A DNA stretch of 5,633 nt, from contig DYCW01000306.1 in NCBI GenBank assembly GCA_019417865.1, forward strand, positions 1-5,633, written 5' to 3'. The notes under the pieces were generated by a model. The model was not told the DNA's origin and searched no databases. It saw only the letters and a list, made by a program, of their open reading frames with translations. The DNA comes from Ruminococcus sp. Its GTDB lineage: Bacteria; Bacillota; Clostridia; Oscillospirales; Ruminococcaceae. Both the position numbers and the translations under genes were made by a program. Of this stretch, positions 1-5,633 are shown one piece after another (the first letter of the stretch is position 1; every line of letters starts with the position of its first letter).

Positions 1-2012
1 ATGCGGATGAACTGGTAGCTGCAAATTTCTCTCAATGTGGCAATGAAATCACACTGCCACTCCCCGCCATTACGACTTTTTAACATGGCAATCAGCAGCC
101 CCAGTTCCATGCGGATATACCGCCGTTCATATCGTTCCGCATAAAGCCGTAACTTTTCGATCAATGAAAATGCCAGATGATATTCCCCTTGTGCAAGATA
201 ACAACGGATTTTCGTCAGGTAACGATACCGTTCCAAAATATAAAATTCAACATTCTCGTCAGGTGCTTTTTCCAGCCACTGCGAAACGGTTTTGTTATCC
301 CCCTCATAAAGTGCAATGCGGCATTTCAGTGCTTGGATATTCGGTAAAAGCTGCGATATATGTTCCTCATGCACTTTCTTTTCAAAGGAATCCAGCAGAT
401 TCTTTGCCGTTTCCCCACTTCCATTTGACAAATACAAACGCACCTGTAACCCCACTGCCGCAAAGGCGATCTCCATCTTTCCTCCGGCTTCCGTTTCCAA
501 CTGTGCTTTGGACAGCATAGAAAGCACCTCATAGGTATCGCAGCCCTTTTCATAAAGGCTTTCGCCCAACGCAACGTTTATCAGACCTTTTCCGTATCGT
601 CCGAGAATTTTTTCCATCATCTTGCCAATCGTTGCCGCAAGCTCTCTGTCCTTACGGCTCCAGTGGCAGAAATCCTTACCACCATTCATAGTGGACGGAA
701 GATTACTGGTAACGGAAAATTCCGGCAATCCGATTCCCTTATCAAATAACAGGGACGGGACTTTTTTCAAAATTTCTAAAATTCCCGTACTCCCCCTATG
801 TGGAAGTGCGATATCCAAATATGCAAGTCGACTTGCCGCTTCACGCCGTTGTCCGCCCTTTGTACTGTCATGATACGCTTTCAACTTTTCATACCAGTAT
901 TCACTTTTCTCCACATCCATCATAAGAGAGTACAGCATACACATCGCATTCATCAGGATTACATCTTTTTCTATGTCGCTTTCCTCCAACTCCAAGTAAA
1001 ACCGACGCATTTCAAAATAATGACCGTTGCCCGGATTCCTTCGGGCATTTCGTATCAGCAAATTTCTGATACCGCTGTCGTTTCCACACTGGTAGAACAA
1101 CTCCAATGCCTGCATATCCTGCCCATGCATTTCATAATATATGCCTGCATTATATGTGTATTGCCTCATTTCCTGTAAACCTAAAGTTTTATTTGCACGA
1201 TTCCGCAGTGCCCGGATGAGAACGGGACGGATTCGATAAACCCCGTTCGTGGATTCTATAAAATTGCCCGATTCCACAGCTTTTTGAATTACCGACGAAA
1301 CATAAGGATTTCCCGTAATCATTTCAGCAAGCGGCACAGTAAATTCATCCACTACGCTAATTTTCATCAGAAAATCTATCACTTCCGTATCCCATTGCAC
1401 AATAACCACATTTTCCAGATAATCTGCAAAAATTTTGGAGATTTCCTCTGTCATATGATCGCCGATATCTCCGCCCTCTACAAGCCGCATTGCTGTATGT
1501 TTGATAATATAGGCATTGCCCTTGCTCTCCCGAACAAAGCGTTCCAGCTTGTCAGGTGCAAGTGTCACACCAAGCCGTTTCAGATAACCTTTAACATCCT
1601 TCTCATTCAGTTGTAAATCCATTTCGGTAATGATCAGAAAACTCAGATCCATAAACGTTTCCACCAACCAAGAAGGAATTTTACTTCGACATATCATAAT
1701 CAACCAAATATCTTTACGATGTGCAAGCTCCGCCACTTCATGTCGTTTTTCCTCATCAGTCAGTACATGCATATCGTCAATTACAACAATTGATGTGGTA
1801 TCCGTTTTTCCGTCCGGCTTAGGAATTCTTTCAAAATTCCACAAGCCTTCTATACAAGAGATGTAGATATATTTTTGCCTGCCCAAATACTGCCGTACAA
1901 GCTCTGTTTTACCGAAACCGGTTGCTCCATAAATATAGATCGGTTGTTTCAAGATTCTTGAAACATGTAGCTTTTTGTAAGCGTCTGACGGCATAATGTA
2001 TTCTTCTATCAA
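1..2012 (-). CDS. MalT/LuxR-type ATP-dependent transcriptional regulator (STAND NTPase), C-terminus off the left edge
   Basis: One uninterrupted minus-strand frame runs from a TTG start at 2012 to the window edge: 670 complete codons with no stop. Residues 29-36 read GATGFGKT, a Walker A P-loop. Residues 74-84 (SIVVIDDMHVL) match the Walker B with paired Asp seen in MalT-like STAND ATPases, where DDxH is typical. A following segment LIMICRSKIPSWL fits the sensor strand with its Arg. After about residue 270 the sequence becomes helical and TPR-like, as in the MalT superhelical sensor region. Family members are usually 800-950 residues and end in a LuxR-type helix-turn-helix, which would lie beyond position 1 and is therefore not seen. 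The start is chosen because GAGG at 2020-2023 sits 7 nt before the TTG and an in-frame TAA directly precedes it; the first ATG (1994) has no such spacing. By family, it should bind ATP and an inducer, then activate transcription. The inducer cannot be read from sequence. Confidence 0.85.
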   Translation of the reverse strand, partial: MIEEYIMPSDAYKKLHVSRILKQPIYIYGATGFGKTELVRQYLGRQKYIYISCIEGLWNFERIPKPDGKTDTTSIVVIDDMHVLTDEEKRHEVAELAHRKDIWLIMICRSKIPSWLVETFMDLSFLIITEMDLQLNEKDVKGYLKRLGVTLAPDKLERFVRESKGNAYIIKHTAMRLVEGGDIGDHMTEEISKIFADYLENVVIVQWDTEVIDFLMKISVVDEFTVPLAEMITGNPYVSSVIQKAVESGNFIESTNGVYRIRPVLIRALRNRANKTLGLQEMRQYTYNAGIYYEMHGQDMQALELFYQCGNDSGIRNLLIRNARRNPGNGHYFEMRRFYLELEESDIEKDVILMNAMCMLYSLMMDVEKSEYWYEKLKAYHDSTKGGQRREAASRLAYLDIALPHRGSTGILEILKKVPSLLFDKGIGLPEFSVTSNLPSTMNGGKDFCHWSRKDRELAATIGKMMEKILGRYGKGLINVALGESLYEKGCDTYEVLSMLSKAQLETEAGGKMEIAFAAVGLQVRLYLSNGSGETAKNLLDSFEKKVHEEHISQLLPNIQALKCRIALYEGDNKTVSQWLEKAPDENVEFYILERYRYLTKIRCYLAQGEYHLAFSLIEKLRLYAERYERRYIRMELGLLIAMLKSRNGGEWQCDFIATLREICSYQFIR

Positions 2013-2206
2013 TTATCTGCCTCTTTTCTGTAAGATAAAAAGTATCGGTATGCTAGATAAACCTTTTGGATAGGAAAATTACATGCATTGATTTTATAAA
2101 AACTAAAATCAGATCAAATCCCTTCATTCCCATTAAAACGGTGTTTATCTTTTAAATTTTATTCATTTTTTGTGTTTTTTTAAGAAATGATATGATTCCT
2201 ACTTTT
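2013..2206 (-). other. AT-rich leader of the regulator gene, no gene seen
   Basis: This is the inferred 5' untranslated region between the predicted transcription start near 2206 and the TTG start at 2012, about 190 nt. It is strongly A-rich on the transcribed sense. It contains only very short frames, the longest about 26 codons and starting with ATG, with no convincing Shine-Dalgarno sequence. I see no strong hairpin, terminator or recognisable riboswitch core. The length is unusual for a simple leader, but no specific element is supported. Confidence 0.4.
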
Positions 2207-2212
2207 TCACTT

Positions 2213-2241
2213 ATTATAACATAAATCTGGTTTTTTGGAAA
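2213..2241 (-). promoter_or_regulatory. Sigma-70-type promoter of the regulator gene
   Basis: On the minus strand the -10 is TATAAT (2213-2218), a perfect consensus, preceded by TGT so that it forms an extended -10 (TGnTATAAT). The -35 is TTTCCA (2236-2241), 4 of 6 to consensus, with an exact 17-nt spacer. Transcription would begin near 2206 and read into the MalT-type regulator. A weak -35 combined with an activator-like dyad immediately upstream suggests activator dependence, which is an inference. Confidence 0.65.
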
Positions 2242-2258
2242 CTGTCCAATCGGACAGT
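2241..2258. promoter_or_regulatory. Perfect 7-bp inverted repeat at the -35 edge, putative operator/activator site
   Basis: ACTGTCC-AATC-GGACAGT is a perfect 7-bp dyad with a 4-nt spacer. It overlaps the last base of the predicted -35 and is centred at about -43 relative to the predicted start near 2206. Class II activators, including many LuxR-type proteins, bind at that distance. It could be an autoregulatory site of the downstream regulator. Alternatively it is the target of another repressor or a small hairpin of no function; there is no U-tract to make it a terminator. Confidence 0.45.
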
Positions 2259-2769
2259 GCTTCATAATCGGAACGTTCTTTTACGACAGTACCAATCTAT
2301 TTGGATGAAAATGCATTCTACCGCTACCGACTCATTCGCTTGGCAAGCTGAGCCAGCTTGACCGCAGCTGCTATTCAGCGGATAAAACCTGTCTATCAAA
2401 CTCACAAAAATGCATAGATAAAAAACAGCCAGATCCAACCTGAAAAAGCCGGATCCAGCCGCTATAAGTCTCAATCATTTCTTTCATTTTCTGCAAAAGT
2501 TGGCATACGAGGGTTGTCAGTCCTATGATAAAACTACGCTCTCATAATTCCAATACTGTGGACAGTGATCTGATGGATGTGCTTGTCAGAAACCCAAAAC
2601 ATACTCAATTCTACATCTTATTTTGACTTCCTGCATGATAGGATTGATTTGAAAGGAAAGCTGTGTGCTTCTTTACATTCCTCCCTTTTTCTCTCTTCGC
2701 AGTGCACATGAAGATCAGCTCCAACTTATTCCACTGATTTCTCCTACATTCCATTTTTTAATCGTTCAG
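2259..2769. other. About 510 bp without a supportable gene
   Basis: No frame here combines a start codon, ribosome binding site and protein-like sequence. The longest closed minus-strand frame with a start (2262-2474) has no Shine-Dalgarno sequence. One minus-strand frame between about 2260 and 2600 reads in protein-like fragments (AAVKLAQLAKRMSR, then GTVVKERSDYEALSDW) broken by many stops, so a decayed gene is possible but unproven. Small structures present are a 7-bp hairpin (CAAGCTG/CAGCTTG, 2344-2360) and a short dyad ACTGT-GG-ACAGT (2555-2566). I found no clear terminator for the flavodoxin unit that ends at 2770. Confidence 0.5.
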
Positions 2770-3102
2770 CTAATTTATAAATCCCTGTGAAGCGTCATCG
2801 TCTTCATAAGGATTTATCCCAGCACAGCGAAAAATGGAAAAAAGAAACGCTTCGGGAAGATTTTCATCATCATCTGTAAAAATCTGCTCTGTAGCCGCCT
2901 CAGCTTCCGCACAAAGCCAATCCTTGTTATAGGGATTGTTCCCAAGTATATCCATTTTCTTTTCTTCGTCATCAAGTTTAGCAGCATAACTGCCGTCATT
3001 CAAACCTGTTGTATATATATAATCAAGCAGTGCCTCCAACTCCTCTACAGACATCGCTTTGATTGCTTCAAAATTATTGGCATACTTTTTATGACTCATC
3101 AT
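2770..3102 (-). CDS. Small acidic hypothetical protein, translationally coupled to the flavodoxin
   Basis: This encodes 110 residues (or 109 from the second ATG at 3099) of unrecognised function. It is clearly acidic, with clusters LDDEEKK, TDDDENLPEA and YEDDDAS. It is predicted soluble, with no signal peptide or membrane segment. The N-terminal stretch NNFEAIKAMSVEELEALL resembles the opening helix of many small Firmicute and phage-associated proteins (FxxIKxMSxEELA), but the cysteines usual in those are absent, so no family is assigned. The flavodoxin stop and this start share a base (TAATG), pointing to coupled translation. GAGG lies 4 nt before the first ATG and 7 nt before the second, so the second is the better spaced start. 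Co-expression with the flavodoxin is strongly implied; a functional link is inference. Confidence 0.75.
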   Translation of the reverse strand: MMSHKKYANNFEAIKAMSVEELEALLDYIYTTGLNDGSYAAKLDDEEKKMDILGNNPYNKDWLCAEAEAATEQIFTDDDENLPEAFLFSIFRCAGINPYEDDDASQGFIN

Positions 3103-3584
3103 TACGCCTCAAGACTTTCCACCCATTTCTGCAATTCAGCAACAGACTGTCTGCCGTTCAGCAGCCTGCCCTCTTTGATAACCGTATTGTCGGAAACGCT
3201 ACCTTTCAAATTGTCAACAGTTTTCCCGAATCCGCTGCCACCGGAAGTTGCAAACAAAACGATGGTCTTGCCTGAAAAGTCATAACTTTCCAGAAACGTA
3301 TTGATAATTGTTGGAGCAACATACCACCAGATTGGAAATCCTACAAAAATCACATCATAATCCGCAATATTGGCATCCTTGTCCGCAATGGCAGGGCGAA
3401 ACGCCTTATGATTCATTTCAATGGTGCTTCTAGACTGCTTATCCGTCCAGTCCAAGTCAGCCTTTGTGTATGGCGTTTCCGGACTAATTTCATAAATGTC
3501 AGCTTTGGCTGCCACCGCCAAAATTTTTGCTGCATTAGCGGTTACACCACTTGCTGAAAAAAATGCCACTAACTTCTTACTCAT
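3102..3584 (-). CDS. Flavodoxin (short-chain FMN electron-transfer protein)
   Basis: This cytoplasmic protein of 160 residues should bind FMN and carry electrons at low potential; its redox partners cannot be read from the sequence. It opens with a beta-strand, KKLVAFF, then the FMN-phosphate loop SASGVT (residues 10-15), where classical flavodoxins have TxTGxT. The second FMN-contacting loop is VGFPIWWYVAP (81-91), with tandem Trp to stack on the isoalloxazine. The third is ATSGGSGFGKT (112-122). These are the hallmarks of the widespread clostridial flavodoxin family, and the length is typical, so the gene looks intact. The start at 3584 is preceded by GGAGG (3593-3597) with 8-nt spacing; an upstream in-frame ATG at 3599 overlaps that SD and is rejected. 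It follows a Cys-rich mini-frame by 23 nt and overlaps the next gene by one base. Confidence 0.93.
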   Translation of the reverse strand: MSKKLVAFFSASGVTANAAKILAVAAKADIYEISPETPYTKADLDWTDKQSRSTIEMNHKAFRPAIADKDANIADYDVIFVGFPIWWYVAPTIINTFLESYDFSGKTIVLFATSGGSGFGKTVDNLKGSVSDNTVIKEGRLLNGRQSVAELQKWVESLEA

Positions 3585-3607
3585 CTTACATACCTCCATA
3601 TTCTAAA

Positions 3608-3727
3608 TTATCGAATGAGATTTATTCTTTGAAATGCTTCCTTCTCCGACATCTCATATGCCTCTTTTTTAGTGCAATACGCTTTATTAAGAATGTCACA
3701 GTGTCCACACAGTCTGCAACCCCTCAG
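3608..3727 (-). CDS. Putative 39-residue Cys-rich mini-protein (CxxCxxCx7C) with a CTG start, or relic of one
   Basis: An in-frame TAG at 3758-3760 and the TAA at 3608-3610 bound this frame; it has no ATG, GTG or TTG before codon 26. A CTG at 3725-3727 lies exactly 7 nt after GGAGG (3735-3739), an ideal initiation layout except for the codon. The product begins (M)RGCRLCGHCDILNKAYC, giving four cysteines at residues 4, 7, 10 and 18, followed by a charged helix KKEAYEMSEKEAFQRI. Such spacing could hold zinc or an iron-sulfur cluster; family unknown. The stop is 23 nt from the flavodoxin ATG on the same strand, so it would be the first gene of that operon. Alternatives: a gene that lost its ATG by one substitution, a sequencing error, or the tail of a truncated gene. 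Confidence 0.45.
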   Translation of the reverse strand: MRGCRLCGHCDILNKAYCTKKEAYEMSEKEAFQRINLIR

Positions 3728-3734
3728 TATCTGT

Positions 3735-3753
3735 CCTCCAGCTAGACCGGAGG
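3735..3753 (-). promoter_or_regulatory. Hairpin that occludes the Shine-Dalgarno of the Cys-rich frame
   Basis: In minus-strand RNA, CCUCCGG (3747-3753) pairs with CUGGAGG (3735-3741) around the loop UCUAG, giving 7 bp including one G-U. The 3' arm contains the complete GGAGG Shine-Dalgarno of the 39-codon frame. Folding would hide the ribosome site, so the element could limit translation of the mini-protein unless opened. The structure is seen directly; the regulatory role is inference. Confidence 0.45.
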
Positions 3754-3765
3754 GTTTCTAAATAC

Positions 3766-3797
3766 AAAAACGGACTGCCCGACAACAGTCCGTTTTT
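3766..3797 (-). terminator. Rho-independent terminator of the dockerin operon
   Basis: A 12-bp perfect stem (AAAAACGGACTG / CAGTCCGTTTTT) surrounds an 8-nt loop. It lies about 20 nt past the stop of the LRR-dockerin gene. Read on the minus strand, the GC-containing stem core is followed by a run of five U and then GUAUUU, as expected for intrinsic termination. The A and T flanks are symmetrical, so it could also stop plus-strand transcription. It separates the dockerin genes from the flavodoxin unit. Confidence 0.88.
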
Positions 3798-3818
3798 TGT
3801 AAGAAAAACCGCTTGATT

Positions 3819-5195
3819 TTACGCTTCAATATAAGGTAAATCCGAAATGAGCATAATCACATACTGAATCAAAATTGCCTCATCATTGTCATCCACGGTT
3901 CCATTTGCATCGCAGTCTGCCGCTTTTTGCTGGGTTTCACTCAGCTCAATCAAATTACAATTTACTTTGGAAAGGGTAATACAATCCATTAAATCCACTT
4001 TTCCATCCAGATTCACATCGCCGCACAGAATGTTTTCTGCAATAGTAGAAAATGGAATGTCATTTGCGATACAAGTTTGTTCCAATGCACTTGATGTGCC
4101 ATAAACAACCAAATTTTGAGTTTCCTCTGTTACACTTAATGCAACCGTCTGATCAACCACAGATGAGAGAAAACGGAAATTATTATTTGGAATCTGCAAT
4201 TCCAACAAGGAAGGGCACGCATTTATTGTCATATTTTTTAACAATTCCGTTGTATCTGGTACTGAAATAGATTTCAACTGTGGACAACTTTGAATATAAA
4301 CCCTAACGCCATCATAAGCACTCAAATATTCATCAGCAGGTGATACATTAGGCAATTTTAATTCCGTAAGAGAATCGCACTGTGAAATCATAACTCTGCC
4401 ATTAATACCTTTCATCACTATTTTAGAAAGATCTAATGTTGTCAAAGAAGGGCAATCTCGAATCGTAACACCATTTGACCCTGTTTCTATGTCATCTGAA
4501 ACAATGAGTTCTTTTAAAGCAGGAAAACCGTCCAAGTAAATGTTCAAGTTAATATAACTAGACTCCAAATCTTTTTTCAATTCCAGATGTGTTAAACTCG
4601 TACATCCATCAATTACATCCATATGCTCCAATGGAGCGGCTCCAGAAATCACCTTTAAATTGGTACAATTTAAAAATGCATAGTCACTAATTTCCAACAT
4701 AGAATCTGGAATCGTGACTTTCGTTAGCCCTTTGCAATTCGCAAATGCGTATTGTGCAACATAATTTACACCTTCTGGAATATCATAGGAACCTGCTTTC
4801 GCTTTTGGGTAACAAAGCAATTCCACATAGTCAGGAGTCCTTTCATATAAAACGCCGTCCTGACTGAAATAGTTTTCATTTCCCTCTTCCACCGAAATGG
4901 ACTCCAACTTTGAACATTTTGAAAAAACCTCATCAATTTCACTGGAATGAATTTGAATCTTTCTCCCATTCACTGTAGCCGGCAAAGTAATGGCAACAGT
5001 ATCCTTGTCTTCAACACCAACCAATAAGAGCGACTCATCAAAAAGGACTTCATAAATAAGCCCATCCACTGAAATCGTTTCATATTCAACTGTATCGGCA
5101 CAAACTGAAATAGAATTGCCAACAGATACAGTTGCAACGGGCAGTGATGTCAAACAAATAGCAGCAGTGAGTAATGCAAAACAACGTCTTTTCAT
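3819..5195 (-). CDS. Secreted leucine-rich-repeat (BspA-like) protein with C-terminal type I dockerin
   Basis: The mature protein should be exported and bound to a cohesin of a cellulosomal scaffoldin; no catalytic domain is visible, so a binding, adhesion or structural role is inferred. The 458 residues start with a signal peptide: KRR, then a hydrophobic core, with likely cleavage after VCA (about residue 33). About nine leucine-rich repeats follow, each opening with CxxL or similar: residues 94, 154, 177, 198, 224, 248, 273, 304 and 327. Residues 363-385 (VVYGTSSALEQTCIANDIPF) match the usual BspA-type cap. The dockerin spans 391-458 with two calcium loops, DVNLDGKVDLMD (393-404) and DCDANGTVDDND (427-438), both with the standard liganding positions. 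The ATG at 5195 has AGGGA 5 nt upstream and the Arg-rich signal start directly after it; a TTG at 5225 is rejected. It lies 31 nt behind another dockerin gene. Confidence 0.92.
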   Translation of the reverse strand: MKRRCFALLTAAICLTSLPVATVSVGNSISVCADTVEYETISVDGLIYEVLFDESLLLVGVEDKDTVAITLPATVNGRKIQIHSSEIDEVFSKCSKLESISVEEGNENYFSQDGVLYERTPDYVELLCYPKAKAGSYDIPEGVNYVAQYAFANCKGLTKVTIPDSMLEISDYAFLNCTNLKVISGAAPLEHMDVIDGCTSLTHLELKKDLESSYINLNIYLDGFPALKELIVSDDIETGSNGVTIRDCPSLTTLDLSKIVMKGINGRVMISQCDSLTELKLPNVSPADEYLSAYDGVRVYIQSCPQLKSISVPDTTELLKNMTINACPSLLELQIPNNNFRFLSSVVDQTVALSVTEETQNLVVYGTSSALEQTCIANDIPFSTIAENILCGDVNLDGKVDLMDCITLSKVNCNLIELSETQQKAADCDANGTVDDNDEAILIQYVIMLISDLPYIEA

Positions 5196-5226
5196 ATTGA
5201 TCCCTACTTTCCTATATTTTTTCAAT

Positions 5227-5633
5227 TTACAGTGGATAGTATCCTGGATCTGCCAAATGATGATTTAAATAAATCGCATCCAAAATATTCACAACATTAT
5301 CCTGATTGCAATCAGCAGCCAATCCAAACGCAACTACATCACATTGCTGTTCCTTTTCTGAACGGGACGGATTAGGTGCTCCAAGGTTTACCATAAAGGA
5401 TTCCATGATGCTGGAATCACTGCTGTCAATGATACCATCCCGATTCAAGTCTCCTAATGCATAGAGACACTTTGTAAAAAGTACTCCCTTGGTTTCAGTA
5501 CTAATTACAGTATCAAAACGATTACAATCAATACTACATTCTTCATTTAAAGTAGATTCACAAGACTTTAAACCTTCAGGATCACTTTTACCAATAAATT
5601 TAATTGAATGTGGAGCAAGATTCACCTTATAAC
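5227..5633 (-). CDS. C-terminal part of a dockerin-bearing secreted protein, N-terminus off the right edge
   Basis: The frame is open to the window edge (codons TAT AAG precede the GTG at 5625), so this is the tail of a longer gene, 134 complete codons plus stop, rather than a small gene starting at that GTG. The C-terminal half is a type I dockerin: loop one is DLNRDGIIDSSD, loop two DCNQDNVVNILD, the latter with Asn in place of the usual Gly at position 6 and Asp at position 9. The loops are separated by 34 residues against 22 in the neighbouring protein, so there is an insertion containing GAPNPSRSEKEQQ. The visible N-terminal part reads YKVNLAPHSIKFI, which resembles the last strand of the beta-sandwich that follows the catalytic barrel in several glycoside hydrolase families; that is a suggestion only. 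A Cys-containing linker follows. No terminator separates it from the LRR-dockerin gene, so they are probably co-transcribed. Confidence 0.88.
   Translation of the reverse strand, partial: YKVNLAPHSIKFIGKSDPEGLKSCESTLNEECSIDCNRFDTVISTETKGVLFTKCLYALGDLNRDGIIDSSDSSIMESFMVNLGAPNPSRSEKEQQCDVVAFGLAADCNQDNVVNILDAIYLNHHLADPGYYPL

Noticed and set aside
164..1866. Several plus-strand frames of 70-126 codons opposite the regulator
   Set aside because: They are antisense to one continuous minus-strand frame with clear Walker motifs, lack ribosome sites and read as low-quality sequence.
2344..2360. Hairpin CAAGCTG-AGC-CAGCTTG considered as a terminator
   Set aside because: No T-run follows on either strand.
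2262..2474. Minus-strand frame of 70 codons beginning MRLIAAGSG
   Set aside because: No Shine-Dalgarno sequence; the composition does not look like a protein, and its end abuts the dyad and promoter of the regulator.
2611..2754. Minus-strand frame of 47 codons starting 15 nt after the acidic gene (MECRRNQWNK...)
   Set aside because: Only an A-run precedes the ATG, with no ribosome site, and the product has no recognisable pattern; a chance frame is the simpler reading.
3597..3599. Alternative ATG start for the flavodoxin, five codons upstream
   Set aside because: It overlaps the GGAGG that serves the start at 3584, and the extra residues MEVCK are not part of the flavodoxin fold.
3607..3634. 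Possible promoter for the flavodoxin, TTTCAA and GATAAT with 16-nt spacing
   Set aside because: Both boxes are weak, and transcription would begin only about 3 nt before the Shine-Dalgarno, which is cramped; it also lies within the end of the Cys-rich frame.
5196..5225. TTG-initiated N-terminal extension of the LRR-dockerin protein
   Set aside because: The ATG at 5195 has its own AGGGA and opens a normal signal peptide; the extension would also consume the SD.
5623..5625. GTG as the start of a stand-alone 132-residue dockerin protein
   Set aside because: The frame stays open beyond it to the window edge and no ribosome site is visible; there is no signal peptide after it.
1..5633. CRISPR array, tRNA, rRNA or intact insertion sequence
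   Set aside because: No spaced direct repeats, cloverleaf, rRNA-like sequence, transposase or paired terminal repeats were seen.

Overview
The window looks like a piece of chromosome from an anaerobic, fibre-degrading Firmicute, most likely Ruminococcus or a close relative. The main evidence is two adjacent genes ending in type I dockerin modules with canonical paired calcium loops, one of them fused to BspA-type leucine-rich repeats. A clostridial-type short flavodoxin and generally AT-rich DNA agree with this. The genus is an inference; no rRNA or other phylogenetic marker is present. All recognisable genes lie on the minus strand, so the region is transcribed from right to left.

Right part (5633 to about 3760): the C-terminus of a secreted dockerin protein enters from the right edge. 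After 31 nt it is followed by a complete secreted protein of 458 residues: signal peptide, about nine leucine-rich repeats, C-terminal dockerin. A strong Rho-independent terminator with a 12-bp stem closes this unit. The pair looks like a small cellulosome-component operon, with both products exported and docked onto cohesin-bearing scaffoldins.

Middle part (3753 to 2770): a probable second operon. It starts with a 39-codon cysteine-rich frame (CxxCxxCx7C) that has an excellent Shine-Dalgarno sequence but only a CTG at the start position; that SD lies in one arm of a hairpin. Next, 23 nt further on, comes a full-length 160-residue flavodoxin, then a short acidic protein of unknown function whose start codon overlaps the flavodoxin stop (TAATG).

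The stretch from 2769 to about 2259 has no convincing gene. At its left end is a well-formed promoter (extended -10 TGTTATAAT, 17-bp spacer) with a perfect 7-bp dyad overlapping the edge of the -35, centred near -43. It drives, after a leader of about 190 nt, a large gene that fills the left third of the window and runs off its left edge: a MalT/LuxR-type STAND ATPase regulator, with 670 codons visible from a TTG start. Its sensing partner is unknown; it may control itself and perhaps the flavodoxin unit, but that is inference.

The most interesting items are the start-codon-poor Cys-rich mini-gene with its SD-occluding hairpin, the dyad positioned like an activator site at the regulator promoter, and the LRR-dockerin protein, a non-catalytic candidate cellulosome component.
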